Positions 28,118-35,931 of a DNA stretch of 64,000 nt are shown here, in pieces. The position numbers and the translations under genes were made by a program. Position 1 is the stretch's first letter, and every line of letters starts with the position of its first letter. Origin of the DNA: Chryseosolibacter sp964438975 (GTDB lineage: Bacteria > Bacteroidota > Bacteroidia > Cytophagales > Cyclobacteriaceae); contig CAYTMU010000009.1 of assembly GCA_964438975.1 (NCBI GenBank), positions 27,063 through 91,062 of the forward strand, given 5' to 3'. The notes under the pieces are model-generated. The model was not told where the DNA came from and made no database searches. It was given only the letters and a program-made list of their open reading frames with translations.

Positions 28118-28843
28118 ATGAAAATAATAGAAATCAGAACGACTCAGAATGTGGTTTTACAGTATGAGGTCGCGGAGTTGCGCGATCGGGTGCTAGCCTT
28201 TCTGATCGACATTTCTATCATCTTTGCAAGTCTTCTGGTGTTATTGTCAATTACAAGCAGCATCTTCCCCAAAACCGTGCACACAGTCATCGACACCCTT
28301 ATACTTTGTGCCTTTATGTTCTATTCCCTTGCCTTTGAACTCTTGAATAACGGGCAGACTCCTGGGAAAATGGCGTTGCGCATTCAGGTGATCAAGTCGA
28401 CGAGCGGTCGCCCTGTCTTTGTGGATTATGCAGCGCGATGGGTATTCCGGTTGATAGACATATACCTTTCCCTTGGAGGTATCGCAACCATCATGATCAC
28501 ATCCTCCTCGCGGGGCCAGCGGATCGGTGATATCGTGGCAAACACTGCGGTCGTCAGACTTTCACCGCGAATGAATCTCACGCTCGGTGATATTCTGGTA
28601 ATGCATTCACAAAACGCCTACACACCAGTCTTTTCGCAGGCCCGGAAACTCATAGAAGAAGACGTCATCCTCATCAAGAACACGCTGGATCGTTCGCGAC
28701 AATTCAGGAACGAAGCACATCAGCAAGCGGTAACCAGTCTCGCGAAGCAGGTAGCTCACATACTCGACCTGGATCCAGGGATCGAGGACAGCCGGAAATT
28801 CCTTGAAACGATTCTCAGAGATTATGTTGTGTTGACACGTTAA
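28118..28843 (+). CDS. RDD family membrane protein (MoxR-cluster)
   Basis: This 241-residue protein starts at the ATG at 28118 (MKIIEIRTTQNVVLQYEVAE). The frame opens at 28070, but that extension overlaps the divergent gene. The RDD domain starts at LRDRVLAFLIDISIIFASLL with the Arg/Asp pair. It continues through NNGQTPGKMALRIQVIKSTS and ARWVFRLIDIYLSLGG. After about residue 150 comes a cytoplasmic helical tail containing LIKNTLDRSRQFRNEAHQQA. RDD genes are usual companions of SpoIIM/MoxR/DUF58 clusters, and here the gene is divergent from that operon across a 35-base gap. Confidence 0.85.
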   Translation: MKIIEIRTTQNVVLQYEVAELRDRVLAFLIDISIIFASLLVLLSITSSIFPKTVHTVIDTLILCAFMFYSLAFELLNNGQTPGKMALRIQVIKSTSGRPVFVDYAARWVFRLIDIYLSLGGIATIMITSSSRGQRIGDIVANTAVVRLSPRMNLTLGDILVMHSQNAYTPVFSQARKLIEEDVILIKNTLDRSRQFRNEAHQQAVTSLAKQVAHILDLDPGIEDSRKFLETILRDYVVLTR

Positions 28844-28848
28844 TGAAA

Positions 28849-28862
28849 GTGCGCTTACGCAC
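28849..28862. terminator. Small hairpin between convergent genes
   Basis: GTGCG and CGCAC pair around a CTTA loop directly after the RDD stop codon. The stem is short and there is no T run, so a terminator role is only possible. Confidence 0.25.
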
Positions 28863-28877
28863 AAAACATTGGGCCCA

Positions 28878-29312
28878 TCACTGCCGCTCAAATCTTCCCG
28901 ACTTTTCGAGGATCTTGAATCGGAATAGAACGGGTCGCATCTTCTTCTCGCCAATATGCTGGGTCGGTTTGGCCGCCGTGCTGGTTATGATCGGCCCCAG
29001 GCGATCCTTCAGTAATGCAAACGCATGGTTCTGTTGACGAACCGTTGTGAGTTCCTCGTACTCGCAGTCAATTACCACACAGCGCCAATTGGCGAGGTTA
29101 TCGATCTGGTCTACCTGAAAGCAGACGCGGGAATTCTTCCGCATCATCTGTATCTTCTGGCCCAGGCGGGAATGTCCATAGATGTATGTGCCATCGAACG
29201 CATAGGCGACCGGAACAACATACGTCTTCCCGGAGACATGGCATCCGATCCGACCGACGACCTGGCTCAAGAGCACGTGGTCGATTTGAGCATCGTTTAG
29301 CGAACCAATCAT
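28878..29312 (-). CDS. Pyridoxamine 5'-phosphate oxidase-fold flavoprotein
   Basis: This 144-residue protein has the split-barrel flavin fold of the PNPOx-like family. Characteristic parts are VGRIGCHVSGKTYVVPVAYA at the N-terminus, DGTYIYGHSRLGQKIQMMRK in the flavin-binding segment, and VCFQVDQIDNLANWRCVVI. Proteins of this size often bind FMN, F420 or heme and act as small reductases, but the substrate cannot be predicted. It is convergent with the RDD gene and lies downstream of the MBL nuclease gene, 62 bases away on the same strand. Confidence 0.82.
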   Translation of the reverse strand: MIGSLNDAQIDHVLLSQVVGRIGCHVSGKTYVVPVAYAFDGTYIYGHSRLGQKIQMMRKNSRVCFQVDQIDNLANWRCVVIDCEYEELTTVRQQNHAFALLKDRLGPIITSTAAKPTQHIGEKKMRPVLFRFKILEKSGRFERQ

Positions 29313-29374
29313 TCTGACAGTTTTTCTAATATAAAGTAACTTTCCAATTCATCAAAGAGCGCGATCGTCTCACA

Positions 29375-30772
29375 TCAGATCCCCTCGAACAAACTAACGG
29401 ACTCCATATACTCCGGTTCGGTCACATGCCAGCCAAGTTCCGTCCGGATTCGCTCTGCGTATCGAGCCATACCCGGGTTTTCCCCGTGAACTACAAAGGT
29501 CATCTTCGGCTTGCTCGAGAAGTTTCGCATCCAGGCGAAAAGGTCCTGGCTATCTGCGTGTCCGGAGAACGACATGATATTCTCCACCCGGCAGTTAACC
29601 GGCACCGACTCACCGAAGATCGAGATCTCGCGCTCTCCGTCTACAAGTCGCCTGCCCCGTGTTCCTGCAGCCTGGTGTCCCGCGATAACCAGCGTATCGT
29701 ACTGATTGCGAAGCCTGTGATACAAATGATGCAATATCCTTCCCCCGGTCATCATGCCGCTCGACGATATGATAACGGCGCGGGAACGGATCATGTTCAA
29801 TTCCTTCGAATGCCGAGGCGACTTCACAAATACCAGCATATTGGTTTCCAGTTGCCTGGCAAACTCGGTTTGATTGAACTTCGCTTTGTGATACGTCGGA
29901 TACCGGTAGTACAGATACGTCGCCGACGTCGCCATCGGACTGTCAACATATACCGGTACATCGGGGATTCTGTCTGCCTCCATCAGTTGATGAAGATAGT
30001 ATAGCAAGCTCTGCGTACGTCCAACGGCAAATGCGGGGATAAGCACGACCCCGTGATCCTCAAAGGTCTCGTTGACAATGCGCTCGAGGTCCGCCGCCGG
30101 ATCGGCATCAGGGTGCGTTCGGTCTCCGTAGGTTGATTCGATGAACAGTATGTCTGCTTCCGTGATGACCGCGGGAGGACGCAGCATGATGTCATGATTT
30201 CTACCCAGATCACCGGAGAACACGATCTTCTTTCGATGATGATCACCTTCGACAAAAAGCTCGGTGATCGCAGCTCCCAATAAATGTCCGGCCTCGCGGT
30301 AAACGATCGTCAGTCGGTCACCAACCCTGGTCTCCTGGTCAAATCCCAGCGTCCTGATGAGCGGAAAAACGCGCTGAGCATCCAGGGTCGTGTACAGGGG
30401 CTCTGGCTTCTCGTGTTTCGAATAGCCTTTGGAAGCCGCGTACGAAGCCTCCTCTTCCTGAAGTTTTGCTGAATCTAACAGCAATAACTCGACAAGGTCA
30501 GCAGTAGGCTTAGTACAATAGATCGGACCGTTGAACCCCTCGCGCACAAGCTTTGGCAAGTAGCCGGTGTGATCAATATGAGCATGACTGAGGATGACGA
30601 CATCGATCGACGCAGGGTCTACCGGAAACTGCTCCCAGTTGCGACGGCGAAGTTCTTTCATACCCTGAAACAGTCCGCAGTCGAATAATACCCTGAAGTC
30701 ACCGATGTTCAACAGGAAACGTGACCCGGTAACTGTACCGGTAGCACCGAGGAACTTGACCGAAACATTCAT
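29375..30772 (-). CDS. MBL-fold beta-CASP ribonuclease-like hydrolase
   Basis: This 465-residue metallo-beta-lactamase with an inserted beta-CASP domain belongs to the group of RNA-processing exonucleases and CPSF73-like nucleases. The HxHxDH zinc motif is LSHAHIDHTG (His63, His65, Asp67, His68). Later ligands lie in AGHLLGAA and FSGDLG. The beta-CASP motifs FSGHADS (motif B region) and VVHGE are visible near the C-terminus, as is IAGHQAAGTRGRRLV. It probably acts on RNA in the cytoplasm. Its start faces ccoI across a 171-base region containing a Crp/Fnr-type box 35 bases upstream of this ATG. Confidence 0.9.
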   Translation of the reverse strand: MNVSVKFLGATGTVTGSRFLLNIGDFRVLFDCGLFQGMKELRRRNWEQFPVDPASIDVVILSHAHIDHTGYLPKLVREGFNGPIYCTKPTADLVELLLLDSAKLQEEEASYAASKGYSKHEKPEPLYTTLDAQRVFPLIRTLGFDQETRVGDRLTIVYREAGHLLGAAITELFVEGDHHRKKIVFSGDLGRNHDIMLRPPAVITEADILFIESTYGDRTHPDADPAADLERIVNETFEDHGVVLIPAFAVGRTQSLLYYLHQLMEADRIPDVPVYVDSPMATSATYLYYRYPTYHKAKFNQTEFARQLETNMLVFVKSPRHSKELNMIRSRAVIISSSGMMTGGRILHHLYHRLRNQYDTLVIAGHQAAGTRGRRLVDGEREISIFGESVPVNCRVENIMSFSGHADSQDLFAWMRNFSSKPKMTFVVHGENPGMARYAERIRTELGWHVTEPEYMESVSLFEGI

Positions 30773-30806
30773 GCCGCCAAGATGGCGAAATAACGCATGT
30801 TAATCC

Positions 30807-30818
30807 TGACGAAAGTCA
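30807..30818. promoter_or_regulatory. Crp/Fnr-type box upstream of ccoI
   Basis: TGACGAAAGTCA is a perfect TGAC-N4-GTCA inverted repeat. It lies between the divergent MBL nuclease and ccoI genes. Its centre is about 62 bases before the start point implied by the TAGATTTG element at 30864-30871, the class I activator geometry. Confidence 0.65.
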
Positions 30819-30863
30819 TCTTTTTTAGTGACTAACCTCAAAATCGTCCTACGAATCTAAACC

Positions 30864-30871
30864 TAGATTTG
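30864..30871 (+). promoter_or_regulatory. Candidate -7 element of the ccoI operon
   Basis: TAGATTTG matches TAnnTTTG exactly, 72 bases before the ccoI ATG. No -33 TTTG is present, consistent with dependence on an activator bound at 30807-30818. Confidence 0.45.
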
Positions 30872-30943
30872 GACGGTGAACATCGTCTGCTTAGCCCTGA
30901 TTCGTGTGGACGTTGTAACTTAGACGACAAAACCTGAAGCGCA

Positions 30944-33358
30944 ATGTCCATACTTGCAGAAATCAGACATGAAACACAACTCCAGTGCTTTCACTGCGGC
31001 CAGCCGTGTGAAGAAACACACTGGCTGGATGAGAAATCATTCTGCTGCTATGGCTGTCAGACAGTATTTGAAATCCTCAGCGCGAACCAACTCTGCGAAT
31101 ATTACAGCCTGGAAAAACATCCAGGCTTACCGCTGAAGAATGTTGCGGATGACACCTATGTATATCTTGATGAACAAGACATTCGTGAAAAAATTCTGGA
31201 TTTCGATTCTGACAATCTTTCAAAGATCGCGTTCTACCTTCCGGCAATTCACTGCGTATCATGTATCTGGCTGCTCGAAAATCTACACAAGATAGAGCCC
31301 GGGATCATTCACAGTGAAGTGAACTTTGGCCAGAAAAAGATATCGATCGACTTTCACCCGGGCAAAGTAGAACTCAGCATCATCGCGAGCTTATTGCACT
31401 CAGTTGGATATCCGCCGAGAATAGCACTCGATGCAGAAGCACCTCAACGTCCGAAAGTTGACCGCTCCCTCGTGCTTAAAATCGCTATCGCCGGATTCTG
31501 CTTTGGGAATGTGATGTTATTTAGCTTTCCAGAGTACCTGGGTATCGACCAGTCTGAACAACGGCTGATTCGAATCTTCTCGTGGTTGAATCTCGGGTTG
31601 TCGATACCGGTGTTTGTCTACAGCGGTTGGGACTATATTCGATCTGCCGCCCGGAGTTTCCGACAGCGACAAATCAACCTGGACGTACCTATTGCAGCCG
31701 GCCTCCTCGCACTATTCTTCAGGAGTAGTTATGACATCATCACGGCAACAGGCCCGGGCTATCTCGATTCATTTACAGGGCTCGTCTTCTTCCTGTTGAT
31801 CGGAAGGTGGTTCCAGAGTAAAACGTACGAGAGCCTTGCTTTTGACCGCGACTACACTGCATATCTTCCCCTGGCCGTCAACCGATTGAACGGTTCTGAA
31901 TGGAAACCAACAGTGATCTACGAGTTGGCATCAAACGATATTATCCGCATCCGCAACATGGAGATCGTGCCAGCCGACAGCATACTGCTCGATGACGCTG
32001 CCTTCATCGACTACAGCTTCGTGACAGGCGAATCAAGACCTGTCAGGATAAAACAAGGCGATCGCGTTTACGCCGGCGGCCGACTCGTCGGCGTACCCGT
32101 GCGACTGCATGTTCAAAAGAAGACCTCCCAAAGCCAGCTCACCAGTCTCTGGAATAATGATGCATTCAAAAAGATCGATGAGAGCAAGTTTCAAAAAGTC
32201 ATCGACCGGGCAGCCAGGATCTTCACCTGGGTCGTTCTGGGAATAGCCATAGGGACGGCCGTTTACTGGCATTTGACAGTTCCGTCTGAGATGTGGTTGG
32301 TGCTTACGTCCGTCCTGATGGTGGCCTGTCCGTGCGCACTTGCACTCGCAGGTCCATTCACATTCGGCAGCATGCTTCGTGTTTTTGGGAAACACAATCT
32401 TTATCTGAAAAATGCCGAGGTCATTGAACGAATGGCTGCCGTCGACACCATTGTGTTTGACAAAACCGGTACCGTTACTCATGGGCAAATCCCCGACGTT
32501 TCCTTTGACGGCATACTCTCCGATCAGGAACGTGGCAGTATTAAGTTGCTTACCGGATACTCGACTCATCCTCTCAGCAAGCTGATCACACGTAGCATCG
32601 AAGGCGACTCCGGCGGTCGTCCGGAGGTATTCAAGGAAATTCCGGGAAAGGGTATTGAGGGAATCGTTGGTGGAAGGCGCTACCAGATCGGATCTTCCTC
32701 TTTTACCGGTGCAATTGGAAAACACGATAGTAAAGCGTCACATGTCTATGTATCCATTGACGGAACATACCGCGGCGATTTTTCGATCCGTACGTCAATC
32801 CGAAATGGCATCGACGAAATGCTGATACGTCTTCAGGGAAAAACACTTGCGTTAACCTCAGGCGACAACGAAACCGACCGCGAAAACATGAAGGCATTGT
32901 TTGGAAAAGACACCGTGATGCTCTTCAATCAGACTCCGTACGACAAGCTGGACTTTGTCAAAAAACTTCAACATGACGGTAAGAAAGTCTTGATGGTCGG
33001 CGACGGCCTCAATGACGCTGGCGCGCTGAAGCAAAGCGACGTTGGGATCGCCGTCACTGACGACAGCGGCATCTTTACACCCGCCAGCGACGGCATACTA
33101 TACGGTGGTAACCTGCGAATACTCGACAGATTTCTTGCTCTGTCGAAGTCCTCAGCTTATATTTTGAGGACGGGATTTTGCATATCCTTCTTTTACAACG
33201 CCGTCGCACTCAGTTTCGCCGCAAGCGGAAACCTTACCCCGTTGGTTGCGGCGATACTGATGCCGCTCAGTAGTATCAGTGTCGTCGGTTTCACGACAAC
33301 TGCGGTAAACCTAACGACAAAAAGAAAATTGAAGATTACCAAACAAGCGCTCCTATGA
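30944..33358 (+). CDS. ccoI: Cu+-exporting P1B-type ATPase for cbb3 oxidase assembly (CcoI/FixI)
   Basis: This 804-residue heavy-metal P-type ATPase moves copper across the inner membrane for insertion into cbb3 oxidase (and possibly NosZ). The N-terminal Cys-rich zinc-ribbon-like segment (Cys15, Cys18, Cys22, then CCYGCQTVFEI) is typical of FixI/CcoI. The HMA domain motif HCVSCIW lies at about 92-98. The transport motif CPCALALAGP is near residue 462, the phosphorylation motif DKTGTVTHG near 506 and the hinge VGDGLNDAGALKQSDVG near 686. Eight membrane helices are expected. Its stop codon overlaps the next start (ATGA), so it leads the operon ccoI-hydrolase-ccoS-12TM-12TM-hemN. Confidence 0.94.
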   Translation: MSILAEIRHETQLQCFHCGQPCEETHWLDEKSFCCYGCQTVFEILSANQLCEYYSLEKHPGLPLKNVADDTYVYLDEQDIREKILDFDSDNLSKIAFYLPAIHCVSCIWLLENLHKIEPGIIHSEVNFGQKKISIDFHPGKVELSIIASLLHSVGYPPRIALDAEAPQRPKVDRSLVLKIAIAGFCFGNVMLFSFPEYLGIDQSEQRLIRIFSWLNLGLSIPVFVYSGWDYIRSAARSFRQRQINLDVPIAAGLLALFFRSSYDIITATGPGYLDSFTGLVFFLLIGRWFQSKTYESLAFDRDYTAYLPLAVNRLNGSEWKPTVIYELASNDIIRIRNMEIVPADSILLDDAAFIDYSFVTGESRPVRIKQGDRVYAGGRLVGVPVRLHVQKKTSQSQLTSLWNNDAFKKIDESKFQKVIDRAARIFTWVVLGIAIGTAVYWHLTVPSEMWLVLTSVLMVACPCALALAGPFTFGSMLRVFGKHNLYLKNAEVIERMAAVDTIVFDKTGTVTHGQIPDVSFDGILSDQERGSIKLLTGYSTHPLSKLITRSIEGDSGGRPEVFKEIPGKGIEGIVGGRRYQIGSSSFTGAIGKHDSKASHVYVSIDGTYRGDFSIRTSIRNGIDEMLIRLQGKTLALTSGDNETDRENMKALFGKDTVMLFNQTPYDKLDFVKKLQHDGKKVLMVGDGLNDAGALKQSDVGIAVTDDSGIFTPASDGILYGGNLRILDRFLALSKSSAYILRTGFCISFFYNAVALSFAASGNLTPLVAAILMPLSSISVVGFTTTAVNLTTKRKLKITKQALL

Positions 33359-34650
33359 AGTATGTTACAGGTGAAGAGGCTGTAAAACTGGTGGAACCGG
33401 GAAACCGGGTTTTTGTTCACGGTGGTGCCGCGACACCTCACTACCTGCTTGGCAAGCTAGCCGACCGGGCCCCGGAGCTGTGGAACGTCGAAGTTGTCAG
33501 TATCAGTCTCCAGGGCGACGCGGTAATCGCCGATAGGCAATTCAAAGACAGTTTTCGAATTAATTCGCTGTTTGTTTCCGGAAATATCCGCGAAGCGGTC
33601 AACAGCGGGCGGGGCGACTATGTACCGATTTTCCTGAGCGAGATCCCGATCTTGTTCCGCAAGGGAATATTGCCGCTCGATGTCGCCATCGTGCATGTAT
33701 CGCCGCCTGACAAGCACGGCTTCTGTTCTCTCGGCGTCTCTGTCGACATAGCGCAGACCGCGGTCAAGACAGCCCGGAAAGTGATCGCGCAGGTAAATCC
33801 ACGAATGCCCCGTACGCTGGGCGACGGCCTCGTACACGTCAACGAGTTCGCTGCGATGGTGGAGGTAAATAACGAATTACCCGAAGTAACAAGTGAAACG
33901 TCGCGACCTGAAGTGTCGGCGAGGATTGGAAACTATTGCGCGGAACTCATCGAAGATGGCGCAACACTGCAGATGGGGATCGGCGCGGTACCCGATGCAG
34001 TATTAGCAAGCCTGACAAATCACCGAGAACTCGGTATTCACACGGAGATGTTTTCAGATGGAATCATTCCGTTGATTGAAAAAGGCATTGTTACCAACGA
34101 GCACAAGCGAAAGCACAGAGGTAAGACCGTCACATCTTTCCTTTTGGGAACCCGCAAGTTATACGACTTCGTGGACGACAACCCTTCCGTAGTGGTGCTC
34201 AACATCAACTACGTCAACGACACATCCGTTATCCGCACAAATCCCAGGGTTACTGCTATTAATAGCGCAATCGAGGTTGACATCACCGGACAGGTTTGTT
34301 CCGACTCGATCGGCACCTATCACTACTCGGGTGTGGGAGGTCAAATGGACTTCGTGCGCGGTGCGGCACTTTCCGAGGACGGTAAGCCTATCATCGCACT
34401 GCCTTCGACTACACGTAAAGGAGCATCAAGAATATGCGCGCATCTAAAGCCCGGAGCAGGTGTTGTGACAACGCGCGCGCATGCTCATTACATTGTCACC
34501 GAGTACGGCATCGCCTATCTCTACGGAAAGAATATGCGCCAACGCGCCAAAGCACTAATTGACATAGCACACCCTAATCACCGGGAACAACTCGAGCGAG
34601 AAGCATTCGACCGATTCCACAGCTTTGAGTTTGACCGAACTATTTATTAG
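33355..34650 (+). CDS. Acetyl-CoA hydrolase/CoA-transferase family protein
   Basis: This 431-residue protein belongs to the family of acetyl-CoA hydrolase, succinyl-CoA:acetate CoA-transferase and 4-hydroxybutyrate CoA-transferase. VHVSPPDKHGFCSLGVSVD and LQMGIGAVPDAVLASL are the CoA-fold motifs. HTEMFSDGI holds the expected catalytic Glu, and YSGVGGQMDFVRGA and VVTTRAHAHYIVTEYGIAYL complete the C-terminal domain. It would interconvert acyl-CoA and free acids in the cytoplasm. Its position is unusual: it is translationally coupled to ccoI by an ATGA overlap and followed four bases later by ccoS, in the middle of an oxidase-assembly operon. Which acyl group it uses is unknown. Confidence 0.9.
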   Translation: MKYVTGEEAVKLVEPGNRVFVHGGAATPHYLLGKLADRAPELWNVEVVSISLQGDAVIADRQFKDSFRINSLFVSGNIREAVNSGRGDYVPIFLSEIPILFRKGILPLDVAIVHVSPPDKHGFCSLGVSVDIAQTAVKTARKVIAQVNPRMPRTLGDGLVHVNEFAAMVEVNNELPEVTSETSRPEVSARIGNYCAELIEDGATLQMGIGAVPDAVLASLTNHRELGIHTEMFSDGIIPLIEKGIVTNEHKRKHRGKTVTSFLLGTRKLYDFVDDNPSVVVLNINYVNDTSVIRTNPRVTAINSAIEVDITGQVCSDSIGTYHYSGVGGQMDFVRGAALSEDGKPIIALPSTTRKGASRICAHLKPGAGVVTTRAHAHYIVTEYGIAYLYGKNMRQRAKALIDIAHPNHREQLEREAFDRFHSFEFDRTIY

Positions 34651-34654
34651 AAAC

Positions 34655-34870
34655 ATGCAAATCATCGTCCTTCTCATTGGCATCAGTCTCGCAATCGCGG
34701 TCATCTTCCTCGTCATATTTCGGTGGAATATGACCTCCGGCCAGTACGACGACACCTACACGCCATCAGTCAGAATGCTGTTTGACGACAAGCCTGCATC
34801 CCAAAAGGCTGGGGAAAAGGCAGGCAATAAAAAGGAAATATCTGATCCAGACCAGACGCAAAAAACTTGA
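34655..34870 (+). CDS. ccoS: cbb3-type cytochrome oxidase assembly protein CcoS
   Basis: This small protein of 71 residues has one membrane helix (IIVLLIGISLAIAVIFLVIF) followed by the family pattern RWNMTSGQYDDTYTPSVRML. CcoS is needed for insertion of cofactors into cbb3 oxidase in the inner membrane. The frame opens at 34625 inside the upstream gene, but the ATG at 34655 is the usual N-terminus and begins four bases after the CoA-transferase stop. It lies two genes downstream of ccoI, as in most ccoIS operons. The tail after residue 45 is Lys/Glu-rich and variable. Confidence 0.92.
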   Translation: MQIIVLLIGISLAIAVIFLVIFRWNMTSGQYDDTYTPSVRMLFDDKPASQKAGEKAGNKKEISDPDQTQKT

Positions 34871-35931
34871 TCAAGCTATCCCGAGTTCCCTTCCTGCTGC
34901 TGGCCTTCATCGGACTAATTACCGGGATGGCTACAGGCCTGAGTCGTATGGGTTGGGATCTGGGCATCTTGCCGCTTAGCCTGCACCATGGTGCGATCAT
35001 GGTGGGTGGCTTTCTCGGAACGCTGATCTCACTTGAAAAGGTAATTCCGCTCAAACATAAATTCCCAGTATTGATACCGTTATTGAGCGGTATGAGTGTA
35101 CTGGCATTCTTTCTCGATCAACCCGAAATTTCCCTGGCTTTACTTGTAACGGCATCGGCAGGGTTATCAGCTGTTTTCCTTTACTACCTGGTGCAAACCC
35201 GCGATCGGATCTATTTCCTCATGTTGTGTGGCGGTCTCTGTTGGCTAGTGGGGAATCTGACGTTGATGGATCGCAATTTCTACCCGATAGCCTTCCCCTG
35301 GTGGATGGGATTCATCCTTTTCATTATCACCGCGGAACGTATGGAGTTGACGCAATTCCTCCCGGTACCGACTTGGGCGAAACAGGTGCTTATTGCGATA
35401 CTGTTCGTTTTCCTGGGAGGACTCGTCTGGTCTTTTCACGGCTGGGGGCGAATAGTGTGCGGAGTGGCACTCATCACTGTATCCGTTTGGCTAATGAAGT
35501 ACGACATCATCGGCATATCCATCAAAAAGTCCGGATTGCCGCGATTCATCGCCACGTCGCTGCTCTGCGGATATATCGCGATGCTGCTCACCGGAGTATT
35601 CGTCATTGCATTGAGAGATCTCATCTTCGCCTATGACGCCGTTGTACACACCTTCTTTCTCGGTTTCACCTTCTCCATGATCTTCGCGCATGGTCCGGTG
35701 ATCCTTCCAGGCGTGTTGGGTATCTCGGCCAAGCCCTGGCATCCGATCCTGTACGTGTGGCTGGCTACGCTTCACATCTCGCTGGCTGCCCGGGTAGTCG
35801 CTGACCTTACCATTTATCTCGACATCCGAAGGATCACAGGATGGGCGAGTTCAATCGCTATCTTGGGCTACTTTGTAACCCTTGCGTCGTTAACGATAAG
35901 AAGCCAGCGTGTACCAGAAAAAATACTATAG
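34867..35931 (+). CDS. NnrS-like 12-TM membrane protein
   Basis: This 354-residue protein is almost entirely membrane helices; I count about twelve. Conserved-looking histidines sit in helix 2 (SLHHGAIMVGG), helix 10 (VVHTFFLGFTFSMIFAHGPV) and helix 11 (LATLHISLAARV). That pattern recalls NnrS, a heme- and copper-containing membrane protein linked to nitric oxide stress. The similarity is by pattern only. The apparent start is TTG, overlapping the ccoS stop (TTGA), so translation is coupled; no nearby ATG gives a full first helix. It is followed, with a 23-base overlap, by another 12-TM His-containing protein, and the pair is inside the ccoI-hemN operon. Confidence 0.6.
   Translation: MIKLSRVPFLLLAFIGLITGMATGLSRMGWDLGILPLSLHHGAIMVGGFLGTLISLEKVIPLKHKFPVLIPLLSGMSVLAFFLDQPEISLALLVTASAGLSAVFLYYLVQTRDRIYFLMLCGGLCWLVGNLTLMDRNFYPIAFPWWMGFILFIITAERMELTQFLPVPTWAKQVLIAILFVFLGGLVWSFHGWGRIVCGVALITVSVWLMKYDIIGISIKKSGLPRFIATSLLCGYIAMLLTGVFVIALRDLIFAYDAVVHTFFLGFTFSMIFAHGPVILPGVLGISAKPWHPILYVWLATLHISLAARVVADLTIYLDIRRITGWASSIAILGYFVTLASLTIRSQRVPEKIL

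Noticed and set aside
29426..30004. Open frame of 192 codons on the plus strand
   Set aside because: It is a shadow of the beta-CASP MBL nuclease gene on the other strand.
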